Positions 1 to 9,867 of a stretch of DNA of 64,000 nucleotides are shown here, piece by piece. The notes below the pieces were generated by a model. That model was not told the DNA's origin. It was given only the letters and a program-made list of their open reading frames with translations, and did no database searches. Source of the stretch: SPDF01 sp963812085 (GTDB taxonomy: Bacteria > Gemmatimonadota > Gemmatimonadetes > Gemmatimonadales > GWC2-71-9); contig CAWETL010000006.1 in assembly GCA_963812085.1 (NCBI GenBank), forward strand, positions 186,001 through 250,000, written 5' to 3'. How positions within the stretch are numbered: the stretch's first letter is position 1; each line of letters starts with the position of its first letter. The translations under genes and the position numbers were made by a program.

Positions 1-1657
<1,657 letters not shown>

Positions 1658-1743
1658 GGGGTACCTCGCGCGGGCGGTTCGGAAGGGACGGGCGGCGGAC
1701 GGCGAGGAGTCTAGCCCGCCGGGTTGCGGCCGTCCAGTTTTCT

Positions 1744-1760
1744 CCCTAGACTGTCTAGGG
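1744..1760. promoter_or_regulatory. Palindromic operator upstream of padR
   Basis: Perfect inverted repeat CCCTAGAC-T-GTCTAGGG with 8-base arms around one central base, ending 13 nt before the padR ATG. A weaker extension (TTTTC left, GAAA right) flanks it. PadR proteins are dimeric winged-helix repressors that commonly bind palindromes over their own promoter, so autoregulation is the likely role (inference). It also lies about 87 nt upstream of the divergent glnN start, so it could influence glnN. Confidence 0.6.
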
Positions 1761-1773
1761 GAAACCACCATTC

Positions 1774-2109
1774 ATGAACCTGCTCCCCGGCACTCTCGAT
1801 CTCCTTGTCCTGCGCGCACTCGCGTGGGAGCCGACGCACGGCACCGGTGTCGGCGACTGGATCCGCCTGGTCACGGGCGGCGCGCTGAGCATCGAGGAGG
1901 GCTCCCTGTACCCCGCGCTGCAGCGCCTGGAGCGGAAGGGTTGGATCTCGGCGGACTGGGGTCAGTCGGAGCGGAACCGCCGCGCCCGCTACTACCAGCT
2001 CACTGGCGCGGGGCGCCAGGAACTCCGGCGGCTGGTGGCGGAGTGGAACCGGTATGCCGAGGCGATGGGCAAGGTGCTTGGGCACGGGCTGCCGAGGCCG
2101 TGGGCGTAG
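1774..2109 (+). CDS. PadR family transcriptional regulator
   Basis: 111-residue winged-helix DNA-binding protein, the typical length for short PadR regulators. The PadR pattern is clear: LLPGTLDLLVLRAL at the N-terminus, the helix-turn-helix region with ISIEEGSLYPAL-like spacing (here LSIEEGSLYPALQRLE), then the wing with ARYYQLTGAGRQEL and a C-terminal dimerisation helix. The ATG follows a purine-rich GGGGAAA about 10 nt upstream. In Gemmatimonadota and Acidobacteria such genes often precede MacB-type ABC permeases, but none is adjacent here, so the targets are unknown. It is divergent from glnN across a 116-nt gap holding a perfect palindrome. Confidence 0.9.
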   Translation: MNLLPGTLDLLVLRALAWEPTHGTGVGDWIRLVTGGALSIEEGSLYPALQRLERKGWISADWGQSERNRRARYYQLTGAGRQELRRLVAEWNRYAEAMGKVLGHGLPRPWA

Positions 2110-2148
2110 TCGGCAAGGCAGGCTGGCAGCGGGGCAGGGCGGCAGGGA

Positions 2149-2270
2149 CTACTTCAGGAAGTCCTTCGGGCCGAGGGGACGGATGCCGAGGTCGAAGGCC
2201 AGAAAGAGGGTCTTGCTGAAGGGGAAGAGCACGAACGGCGAGATGAGGGCCTCGAGCGGCGCCGACCACT
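2149..2270 (-). pseudogene. Duplicated 3' fragment of the DUF983 gene
   Basis: Reads on the reverse strand as WSAPLEALISPFVLF... through LGIRPLGPKDFLK and a stop, matching the C-terminus of the intact DUF983 gene at 4394-4795. Aligning 2158-2270 with 4403-4515 gives 12 mismatches in 113 bases (about 89% identity, counted by eye) and no gaps. Upstream of 2271 the similarity stops, so only the last 39 or so codons exist and there is no start codon. It is a relic of a duplication that brackets the phospholipase D gene. The rest of 2110-2447 holds a G-rich tract (about 2121-2147) and nothing else I can support. Confidence 0.8.
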
Positions 2271-2447
2271 GGAGCCGATTGCCACGGCGGCCTGCCATTG
2301 AACTGAAGGGAGCCTCCCCCCGAAGAGGTCACGTGACCTGCAACGACTGGCGCCTTCGCCGGCATGTCAGGCGGGCCACGGTACCAGGGACTCCTGGGGC
2401 AGAAGAGAAGACTCCGGCGCTGAGGGCCGGCACGGCGCCAGCACGGA

Positions 2448-2681
2448 TCAGAGGATGCGCCGCGACTTGCGTCCAGCCCATCGCTGCGTCCCCGTGCAGG
2501 GCGGCAGAACCTGCGCCAGCTCCCCAGGACTGTTCACCCAGGCGACGAACCCCCACTCCGCAAAGCAGTCTGGCCAGCCGATCAGGCTCCAATCTCCGGC
2601 ACAAGCATAGACGGTCTCACCGGCGAGCATGGCACTGCGGCAGTCCTTGTTGAGTGATCCGACCGTCAGGTACGTCACCAT
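2448..2681 (-). CDS. Small hypothetical protein
   Basis: 77 codons starting MVTYLTVGSLNKDCRSAMLA. The composition is protein-like for a high-GC genome (Trp, Tyr, Asp, Asn and Ile present, few Arg or Pro runs), unlike the shadow frames nearby. It is Trp- and Cys-rich for its size (five Trp, three Cys). Upstream in the same frame a hydrophobic stretch (TLLILLAIRLDRLLLR) precedes the ATG but has no standard ATG, GTG or TTG start before an upstream stop, so the gene may have lost a 5' end or the true start may be non-canonical. No family recognised and no clear Shine-Dalgarno. It may equally be non-coding. Confidence 0.35.
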   Translation of the reverse strand: MVTYLTVGSLNKDCRSAMLAGETVYACAGDWSLIGWPDCFAEWGFVAWVNSPGELAQVLPPCTGTQRWAGRKSRRIL

Positions 2682-2815
2682 CCGGAGGAGCAGCCGGTCG
2701 AGCCGGATTGCGAGGAGAATCAGGAGAGTCCCAAGGGTAGCGTTCCTGGCGCCCTCCGTGCATCATGGAGGATGGGATTGCCCCGACGCGTAATCCACCC
2801 ACGCGATCGCACCGC

Positions 2816-4366
2816 ATGAATCGAACTGCCGCTCGGCTCGCCGTCCTGCCCGCGCTGCTGAGCATGGCCTGCGGTGCCCCTCCTGCGCCCGGAGGCCGAA
2901 TGGCCACCCACGCCCTTGTCGATACTGACACGACTCGCCTCGGCCGTGCCTTCGTTCCGGGCGCGGCCGCCCACCCGGGGCTGACGGGCATCCGCCTCCT
3001 GGCGGATGCGCACGAAGCCCTCGGGGCGCGACTGCTCCTCGCCGAGGCGGCCGAACGATCGATTGATGCCCAGTACTACATGTGGCACAGCGACGGGGTG
3101 GGTACGGCGCTCTTCGGAGCCCTGTGGCGGGCGGCCGACCGGGGCGTGCGGGTGCGCCTGCTCCTCGACGACAACAACACCAGCGGCCAGGACGGGACCA
3201 TCGCAGCGCTCGATGCCCATCCGAATATCGAGGTACGACTCTACAACCCCCTGTTCCACCGTCGGATCCGTGCCGTCAATTACCTGACGGATTTCAAGCG
3301 GCTCAACCGCCGCATGCATAACAAGTCGTTCACGGTGGACAACGAGGCCACGGTAGTCGGGGGGCGCAACATCGGCGACGAATACTTCGCCGCGGGGCAT
3401 GAGACCTGGTTCAAGGACGTGGACGTGATCGCCGTCGGCCAGGCGGCGCACGATGTCTCCGGCGAGTTCGATCTCTACTGGAACAGTCCCTCCGCCTACC
3501 CTGCGGCAGGCCTGGTCCGGCCGGCCGGGCCGGCGGACACGGCGGCACTGAAGGCGCGGTTCGAAGAGGTCCGCACCGACACGGCCACGGCGGCCTATGT
3601 CCAAGCCGCCCGCGCGACGCCGCTTGGCACATGAACTGGCCACCGGGGAACTGCCTCTGGTCTGGGCGCCCGCCCTGGTGCTCCACGACGATCCCGGCCA
3701 AGACACTCGCCCCCCTCGGCACGCGCGACGTGCTCCTGCTTTCCGCGATGCTCGAGGCGGTCGGGCGGCCCGCGACGTCGTTCGACCTCGTCTCGCCGTA
3801 TTTCGTCCCCGGCAAGGGCGGGACCGCGGCGATCGCGCGGCTGGCCGACTCGGGCGTCAAGGTGCGCATCCTCACCAACTCGCTGTCGGCGACCGACGTG
3901 GGCGCCGTGCACGCCGGCTACGCGAAGCGGCGCCCCGACCTGCTCCGGGCCGGCGTGCACCTCTACGAACTGGAGAAAGTTGCCGGGAGACGAGGAGGCG
4001 CCCAAGTGCCGGGGCGGAGTCCCTGGAGGCTCTTCTGCCAGTCTGCATGCCAAGACATTCGCGGTGGACGGTCGCCGCCTCTTCGTCGGGTCGTTCAACT
4101 TCGACGAGCGCTCGGCGCTGCTCAACACCGAAATGGGGCTCCTGATCGACAGCCCCGTCCTGGCCGCGCATCTGGTCCGGGCCTTCGACGAAGCAGTGCC
4201 CCGCGCGGCCTACGAGGTCCGGCTCGCCCCCGGTGGCGGTGGCCTGGATTGGATCGAGCGGACCCCCACCGGGGAGGAGCACTACGACACCGAGCCAACT
4301 GTCGGAATCGTCCGTCGCATCGCGGTGCGCCTGCTCTCCTTCCTGCCCATCGACCTGATGCTCTGA
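2816..4366 (+). CDS. ClsC-like phospholipase D/cardiolipin synthase lipoprotein (frameshifted)
   Basis: PLD-superfamily phosphatidyltransferase resembling E. coli YmdC/ClsC, which makes cardiolipin from two phospholipids. The chosen ATG gives MNRTAARLAVLPALLSMACG, a lipoprotein signal with lipobox LSMAC. Both HKD motifs are present: HNKSFTVDNEATVVGGRN in the first half and LHAKTFAVDGRRLFVGSFNF in the second. The reading frame changes near 3620, 3700 and 3990; joined, the frames give roughly 515 residues, the normal length for the family. Positions after each break continue the family alignment (for example FDLVSPYFVPGKGG), so single-base indels rather than domain loss explain the breaks. It lies between the intact DUF983 gene and its duplicated fragment. 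Donor and acceptor lipids are inferred from the family. Confidence 0.85.
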
Positions 4367-4393
4367 GGGGCTCCTCCGGCGGGGAAGCGGACG

Positions 4394-4795
4394 CTACGTG
4401 GCGAAGTCCTTGGGGCCAAGCGGGCGAATACCGAGATCAAAGGCCAGGAAGAGGGTCTTGCTGAAGGGAAAGAGCACGAACGGCGAGATCAGCGCCTCGA
4501 GCGGCGCCGACCACTGCAGGGTGTCCCAGGGGGGATTGGGCCAACTTCGGATGATGACGGTGAAGATCACCGCCATCGAGAGCCCCTCGGCGAGCAGCAG
4601 GTTGATCCAGATGGCGCCGAGGTAGTACCCCGGCTCCCCGCGGTCGAAACGGAGCCCGCAGGTCGGACAGCTCGGCAGCATCTTCAGCCAGTGATGGAAG
4701 ACCGGCTTGCCGCCGCAGTGGGGGCAATGGCGGCGGATGGCGCGGGAAAACCGCGTGGTGCCAGTCGGGAGTGCGGCGGATTCGGGGGCAGACAT
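4394..4795 (-). CDS. DUF983 family membrane protein
   Basis: 133 residues. An N-terminal zinc-ribbon-like motif (CPHCGGKPVFHHWLKMLPSC and a second CPTC pair) is followed by two hydrophobic helices (YLGAIWINLLLAEGLSMAVIF and LEALISPFVLFPFSKTLFLA). This is the standard DUF983 arrangement of two CxxC pairs plus two membrane segments. The function of DUF983 is not established. It converges on the phospholipase D gene with a 27-nt gap. A diverged copy of its last 39 codons lies at 2149-2270, on the other side of that gene. Confidence 0.85.
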   Translation of the reverse strand: MSAPESAALPTGTTRFSRAIRRHCPHCGGKPVFHHWLKMLPSCPTCGLRFDRGEPGYYLGAIWINLLLAEGLSMAVIFTVIIRSWPNPPWDTLQWSAPLEALISPFVLFPFSKTLFLAFDLGIRPLGPKDFAT

Positions 4796-4850
4796 GAGGG
4801 AAAAGTAACTGCCACCCTGCCCCGCCGCCCCTCAGCCCCGCCCGCCAGCA

Positions 4851-5516
4851 TCAGCTGGCTCTCGCCCACACCTTGAGGAAGGGAATCCGCGTCGACACCG
4901 GAACCGCCTCGGCCGGGGCCGTCGCGACGGCCGGCTCGGGACCATCGGCGAGCTCCTGCACCGCCAGGGCCGCCAGCGCCTGCTGGTAGACCATCTGGGC
5001 CTGGTGTGTCGGCAGGTCCATCGTCTTGATGTAGTGCCGTACGCCGTCCTCGGACGAGCCGACCCGCGTCGCGGCCAGATCGATCGCGTTCTGCTTGTGC
5101 GTGGCCGCGATCGCCTCGAGGGCGCGCGCCGTGGCGAGGACGGAGCGGCGTCGGGCCTCCTGGGTGGCCAGTGCCATCCGTCGCGTGAGCCCGAAGAAGG
5201 TGCCCGGGTTGAGGAGCGCCCAGCCGGTGGGCGTCCCCTCCGCGCCGGGAGCGTCGAGAGTCGAGAAATTCAACCTCAGGAAGGCGCCGGTGCGGACGGC
5301 GTCGCGCATGCCGAGCGGCACCGGGACTTCGCGGAAGTAGGCGTCGAGCGCCTCGTCCACCGTGACGAGGGGGGCGAGCGCCTCGACGAAGGTCGCGGCC
5401 TCGGCGCGATGGGTCTCGACGAGCGCCTCCCAGGCGCGGGCGTAGGCCACCTGGACGCGCCGGTCGGCGGCGGAGGCGTCGGGAGACAGCGAGGGAATGG
5501 CATTGGGGAACTGCAT
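4851..5516 (-). CDS. Hypothetical protein, mostly helical
   Basis: 221 residues starting MQFPNAIPSLSPDASAADRR. I do not recognise the family. No signal peptide or membrane helix is visible. The body is predicted by eye to be alpha-helical and Ala/Glu/Arg-rich (ARAWEALVETHRAEAATFVE, TRRMALATQEARRRSVLAT), with a conserved-looking core GWALLNPGTFFGLTRRMAL. Codon use and composition look like a real gene, and the frame is open between tight flanks. It is upstream of the DUF983 gene on the same strand (55-nt gap), so the two could share a transcript. The 271-nt gap at 5517-5787 separates it from the divergent aspT and must hold the promoters of both. Confidence 0.7.
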   Translation of the reverse strand: MQFPNAIPSLSPDASAADRRVQVAYARAWEALVETHRAEAATFVEALAPLVTVDEALDAYFREVPVPLGMRDAVRTGAFLRLNFSTLDAPGAEGTPTGWALLNPGTFFGLTRRMALATQEARRRSVLATARALEAIAATHKQNAIDLAATRVGSSEDGVRHYIKTMDLPTHQAQMVYQQALAALAVQELADGPEPAVATAPAEAVPVSTRIPFLKVWARAS

Positions 5517-5675
5517 CAGCTAGTGCTCCGGAAAAGGTCGGCTTTCCCGGGTGAGAAGCGCAGGAGGGATGCCAACCCAGTCTCATTGAGCCAACTGCCA
5601 CCACGACAAGCGGTTCCCCTCCGCTCCCGCAAGTCGTTGCAGTCGCGTTCGGGGACCCGTTTCTGCGGCGCGGCA

Positions 5676-5692
5676 TCCCGCGCTGCGGGATC
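5676..5692. other. Short hairpin in the aspT upstream gap
   Basis: Perfect inverted repeat ATCCCGC-GCT-GCGGGAT with 7-base arms and a 3-base loop, 96 nt before the aspT ATG. It is followed by a TACAAT hexamer at 5729-5734 that could be a -10 box, with no convincing -35. It could be a regulator site or simply part of the GC-rich leader; no T-run follows, so it is not a classical terminator. The remainder of 5517-5787 shows nothing else I can name. Confidence 0.3.
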
Positions 5693-5787
5693 GGCGCGAC
5701 AGCCGCTCCCGGCATTCGAGGTCTTCGGTACAATTGACGGGACGAGAAGGGCCGCTTCGCAGGCATCGACATCGACGAGGAAGCATC

Positions 5788-7482
5788 ATGACCTGGCTGA
5801 TCGAGACCCTCCGCGCACACCCGGAAATCGCCCTTTTCCTCACCCTCGCGCTTGGGTACGCCCTCACCAAGCTACGCCTTGGCCCCATCCAGTTGAATGC
5901 CGTCGTCGCCGTGCTGATCGCGGGCGTCGCCGTCGGGCAGCTGCGGATCGAGGTGCCGGCCTCGCTCCAGTGGGTGTTCTTCGTCCTGTTCCTCTACTCC
6001 ATCGGGTACCAGACCGGACCGCAGTTTTTCCGGGGCCTCGGCCGGAGCGCGCTCCCCCAGGTGGGACTTGCCCTCCTGCTCTGCGGGGCGGTCCTCGCCA
6101 GCGCCCTCGCGCTGTCGAAGGTGTTCGGCTTCGACGCCGGCGCCGGCGCCGGGCTGCTGGCCGGCGGGATGAATGCGTCGGCGGCCATTGGCACGGCCGG
6201 CGATGCCATTGCCCGGCTGCCCGCGGACCCGGCATCGCGGCAGGCGCTCTCGACCAGCCTCACGGTGGCCTTCGCGGTCACCTACCTGGTCGGGCTGCTG
6301 ACGGAGATCTTCACGCTCACCATCGTGGGGCCGTGGCTGATGCGCTCGAACCTGGCCGCCGACTGCAAGCAGCTCGAGGCGGAGATGGGGGTGGGAAGCA
6401 GCGATGCCGGCGTCAGCTCCGGATATCAGGGCGTCGTGGTGCGCGCATACGCCATCCCCGCCCGCCTCGACGGCCGGACGGTGACGGAGGTCGAACGAGC
6501 GTTCGCTCCCGCTCGCGTCTTTGCCGAGCGGCTCCGGACCCCGGAAGGGATCGTCGACCCGATTCCCTCGATGGTGCTGCGGACAGGCCACGTCCTCGCG
6601 CTCTCGGGGCGACTCGCGACGCAAGTCGAGCCCGGGAATCCGCTCGCCGGCGCCGAGGTCGACGACCCCGAGCTGCTGGACATCCCCACCGCCACCGTCG
6701 ACGTGGTGCTCGCCGCGAAGGAACTGGCGGGACGGACACTCAGGGACGTGGCGGAAACCGTCGGAAGGGATGACCTCAGCCGAAGCGTGTTCATCCGGCA
6801 GATCCAGCGGGGAGGGAAGCAGGTCCCATTCGGGCCTGGCACCGTGGTGGAGCGCGGCGACGTCGTCACACTCGTCGGTCCGGCGGCACACGTCGGGCGC
6901 GTGGCGCCCCTCATCGGCCGGGCGCTGCCACCCGCAACCAGCACCGACTTCCTCGCGCTCACTGTGGCGATCGCGCTCGGCGGCCTCGGGGGGCTCGCGA
7001 CCGTCCGCCTGGGCGGGCTTGACGTGGGCCTCAGCATGCCGGTCGGCGTCCTGCTCGGTGGTCTCCTCGCGGGCTGGCTGCACTCGGTGCGTCCCGCCGT
7101 GGCGGCCATGCCCGAGCCGGTGCTCCGCGTCTTCGACTCGATCGGGTTGACCGGCTTCCTGGCGGTGGTCGGCATCAACGCCGGCCCCGGATTCATCACG
7201 GGCCTGGCCACCTCCGGGGTGCCGCTCGTCATCGCCGGCTTCCTGGTGTGTCTCATCCCGAACGTGGTGACGATCCTGACGGGGCGGTACCTCCTCCGGA
7301 TTCACCCCGGCGTGCTCCTCGGCATCTGTGCCGGCGCGGGCACGTCGCCGGCAGGGCTGGCCGCGGTGCAGGACAAGGCCGAGAGCAAGATCCCGACCCT
7401 GGGCTACGGTGTGAGCTACGCGGTGGGCAACCTGCTGCTGGCCCTGTGGGGGTCGGTGATGGTCATCGTCCTGAGCGGCTGA
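5788..7482 (+). CDS. aspT: AspT-family aspartate:alanine-type antiporter
   Basis: 564-residue inner-membrane exchanger of the AspT (AAEx/YidE/YbjL) family. The classical member exchanges aspartate for alanine electrogenically; other members move other dicarboxylates or amino acids, so the substrate is inferred. Layout: an N-terminal membrane half (MTWLIETLRAHPEIALFLTLA, GLLAGGMNASAAIGTAGDAI), two TrkA-C/RCK_C-like soluble domains at about residues 205-390, and a C-terminal membrane half with AGAGTSPAGLAAVQDKAESK and YGVSYAVGNLLLALWGSVMV, both family hallmarks. The ATG is preceded by GAGGAAG at a good distance. It converges on the porin/glutaminase cluster with an 18-nt gap, which suggests shared amino-acid traffic. 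Intact, with no frame breaks. Confidence 0.9.
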   Translation: MTWLIETLRAHPEIALFLTLALGYALTKLRLGPIQLNAVVAVLIAGVAVGQLRIEVPASLQWVFFVLFLYSIGYQTGPQFFRGLGRSALPQVGLALLLCGAVLASALALSKVFGFDAGAGAGLLAGGMNASAAIGTAGDAIARLPADPASRQALSTSLTVAFAVTYLVGLLTEIFTLTIVGPWLMRSNLAADCKQLEAEMGVGSSDAGVSSGYQGVVVRAYAIPARLDGRTVTEVERAFAPARVFAERLRTPEGIVDPIPSMVLRTGHVLALSGRLATQVEPGNPLAGAEVDDPELLDIPTATVDVVLAAKELAGRTLRDVAETVGRDDLSRSVFIRQIQRGGKQVPFGPGTVVERGDVVTLVGPAAHVGRVAPLIGRALPPATSTDFLALTVAIALGGLGGLATVRLGGLDVGLSMPVGVLLGGLLAGWLHSVRPAVAAMPEPVLRVFDSIGLTGFLAVVGINAGPGFITGLATSGVPLVIAGFLVCLIPNVVTILTGRYLLRIHPGVLLGICAGAGTSPAGLAAVQDKAESKIPTLGYGVSYAVGNLLLALWGSVMVIVLSG

Positions 7483-7500
7483 GACCGTGGAGGCCCCGAC

Positions 7501-9005
7501 TCAGAAATAGACCTCAAAGCTGGTGTAGAAAACGGTGCCGTTGCCGCCCACCGGATAGGGCAGCGACAGCGCGCCGACCGGAGAGTGGTTGAGCTTCAGC
7601 ACCTCGACGTTCCATCGGGCCACCTGGTTCTTCCAGGGATACAAGTTGACGCCGATCCTGGCGTCCGAGGGATCGCCGTACTGGCCGTAGATCTTGGAGC
7701 CGGCGAGGTACACCTGGAGCGTCTTCGGGATGGCCATGGCGGAGGCCAGCACCTGGAACCCGTCGTCCCGCAGGCTGGGAAGCCCGCCGGTGCCGGGGCC
7801 GCGGAAGGAATCGATCCAGCGCCCGTAATATCCCGCGTCCAGCGAAAACCCATGATACTTGAGCGCCCGCGTCCAGGTTCGCCATCTGGTAGCGCGCATC
7901 CTGGACCCAGATTCCGGCGCCGAAGAGATCGGGCGCAAAGATGATCCCGCCGTTCGACAGCCGAATCTGGACGTTTTCAAAACTGCTCGTCGTGGGCTGC
8001 CCCTGGTAGTTCTCGATGCCATACGTGTAATGCGCCGCGAACCGGGTCGCGAGCTTCTGGTGGTCCTCGAAGTCGCCGAAGCTGCTCCGGATCCCGAACT
8101 CACCGGTGCTCGGCAACCAGACCAGGGCCGCCGAGACGGTGTTGAGCCCGTTGTCCAGCTGACCGGCGTCCACGCCCAAGTTGACTGAGGTTGTTCCCCA
8201 GCATGACGGAATAGTTGAGGCGATCGACCACCTCCCCGGTAGCCCAGAGGCCGGTGGTGTAGGAGGGCCGGAAGAACTCGTCGGCGATCAGGCGGTTGTC
8301 CACCGGGAGCCAGTAGGGAAACTGGCCCTCGGTCGAGCGCACACCGGGCAGGCCGCCGATCCCGGCCCCGACGGTGAAATGCTCGTTGATGTTGTAGGTG
8401 AGGTTGCCGGCGAGCACGACCTGGGCCCCGAGCCCCATGCTGGTGTTCGTGCTCCACACGTAGGTCAGGTAGCGGAAGCGGGGACTCAGAAGCCAGCCCT
8501 TAAAGTAGAGAATCACCTTCTGGAACTGGACATCCTGCCGCTGCTGCACCGGGACGGTGGTGCCGAACGCGTCGGTGTAAGTCGGGTCGAGGCCCATCTG
8601 GTTGAGGTAGCGGACGTAAGTGTAGACGCTGAAGTTGAGGACACCCTTGTCAGTCTTCACCACGTTGAATCCGACTCCTGGCGTGTAGGTCCCCCAGAAC
8701 TTTACCTTCTCCTGGCCGACCGCGAACTCGGCACTGCAGCCGTGCGAGACCCAGATGCTCTGCTGGTCGTAGCCCCAGGTCGTGCCCAGCACGCACGCCA
8801 CGCTGCCGGTCTCGCGAAGCAGGGTGACACCCGCGCCGGTGTTGGCCATGCAACTCTGGCGCTCGCCGCGTTCCGACGCACAGACGACATCCGGGACCCG
8901 TGCCGTGCTGTCCTGGGCCGCCGCGGCGGTCGCTCCGACTGAAGAGGCGAGCACGATCACCGCGAGACTTCCCGCCAGGCGCCACCTCGGTATGCGCACG
9001 AACAT
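7501..9005 (-). CDS. DUF3011 domain-porin fusion (frameshifted)
   Basis: Outer-membrane beta-barrel with a Sec signal (start MFVRIPRWRLAGSLAVIVLA, cleavage after AAAAQ). Residues about 40-100 form a DUF3011-like domain: CASERGERQSCMANTGAGV, WGYDQQSIWVSHGCSAEF, with the paired Cys pattern of that family. The rest is a barrel paralogous to the protein at 9868-11232; both contain NLSQLGV, a STGEFG-type stretch and a GDLE/FEDHxKLATRF segment, and this one ends in Phe (FEVYF), as outer-membrane barrels do. The frame shifts near 8183 and near 7868. Joined length is about 500 residues. It is last in the apparent minus-strand operon, 26 nt after the preceding gene. Substrate unknown. Confidence 0.8.
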
Positions 9006-9031
9006 CAGACCACCTTGTCATTGGAGTGACA

Positions 9032-9811
9032 CTACTTGCTGCTGCACCCGCTGATGCAGAAGAACGGCGGTGTAAACAACATCATGCCGGCCTGGAATCC
9101 CGCACCGAGGCTGCTGGTGAATTCCTGCCCATAGGTGAAGGCGAACGTGGCGTACTGATTCGGCTCCCAACGCAACCCGACCTTGTATTCGGCAGGGGTG
9201 TACACCTCACCCTCGCCGCCGAAGACCTCGCCCACGATGGCGAGCTTGGGGCTCTTCGGGTACCAGGCCAGCCGCGTCGAGTACGTGAAGGCCCATCCGA
9301 CGGCGGTGGAGGTCCCTCGATTGTTGGTATAGCTCGCTCCTGGCATCAGGTCCCACGAGACCTTGTTGCCGAAGAGGGGGAAGGTCACCGGTGCATTGAC
9401 CCACCAGGTCTGAAACGCGTCCTCGAGGCCCACGCTCCCAAGGTAGCCCGGATCGAGACCGGTGCCGCCCTTGAACGCGACGCCGCCGGTCTTGGCGGCG
9501 TTTTCATGAATCATGTACTTGAAGTAGAGGCTCGTGGAGTAGCCGTTGTCGGTCGATCGATCCTTGTCCGAATTGATGATATAGACGGCGTAGGTGAATT
9601 CCCATCGAGGGATGAGCGAAAAGGTCGTCATCACCATGTCGCTCTGCTGGCCGGCCGTCAGGATGATGGTCGCCACGCCGGCGGGTTTCGACAGGTAGTT
9701 GTCGGAGTTGAACTGCTGTGCATGCGCAGGGCGCCAGGCAAGGGCCACCAGTCCGCAAGCGAGCAGTCCCGTGATCCGGACGGAACGGCGGGCCTTCACG
9801 CGCGGTCGCAT
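9032..9811 (-). CDS. Outer-membrane beta-barrel protein
   Basis: 259 residues. The ATG at 9811 starts a clean signal peptide (MRPRVKARRSVRITGLLACG, cleavage after RPAHAQ), so the longer upstream frame was rejected. The mature part alternates polar and hydrophobic residues with many Tyr and Trp (WEFTYAVYIINSDKD, WAFTYSTRLAWYPKSPK, YKVGLRWEPNQYATFAF), typical of a barrel of about 10-12 strands. It ends FFCISGCSSK, with two Cys close to the C-terminus, unusual for a barrel and possibly a disulfide. No named family recognised. It sits between two porin paralogs, 56 nt after one and 26 nt before the other. Confidence 0.75.
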   Translation of the reverse strand: MRPRVKARRSVRITGLLACGLVALAWRPAHAQQFNSDNYLSKPAGVATIILTAGQQSDMVMTTFSLIPRWEFTYAVYIINSDKDRSTDNGYSTSLYFKYMIHENAAKTGGVAFKGGTGLDPGYLGSVGLEDAFQTWWVNAPVTFPLFGNKVSWDLMPGASYTNNRGTSTAVGWAFTYSTRLAWYPKSPKLAIVGEVFGGEGEVYTPAEYKVGLRWEPNQYATFAFTYGQEFTSSLGAGFQAGMMLFTPPFFCISGCSSK

Positions 9812-9867
9812 GTTTCCTCTGACTTTCCATGAAGGGCACGTCGCCCTGCCCCACCGCTGCGCCGTGT

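Noticed and set aside
2121..2147. G-rich tract (GGCAGCGGGGCAGGGCGGCA), with a similar one at about 54112-54150
   Set aside because: Low-complexity sequence, one copy lying inside kinase 9 as an in-frame linker; too short and irregular to call a mobile or regulatory repeat.
5004..6773. 589-codon plus-strand ORF crossing the aspT promoter and start
   Set aside because: It runs antisense through one gene and out of frame through aspT; the composition is Arg/Ala/Pro-rich with no family motif.
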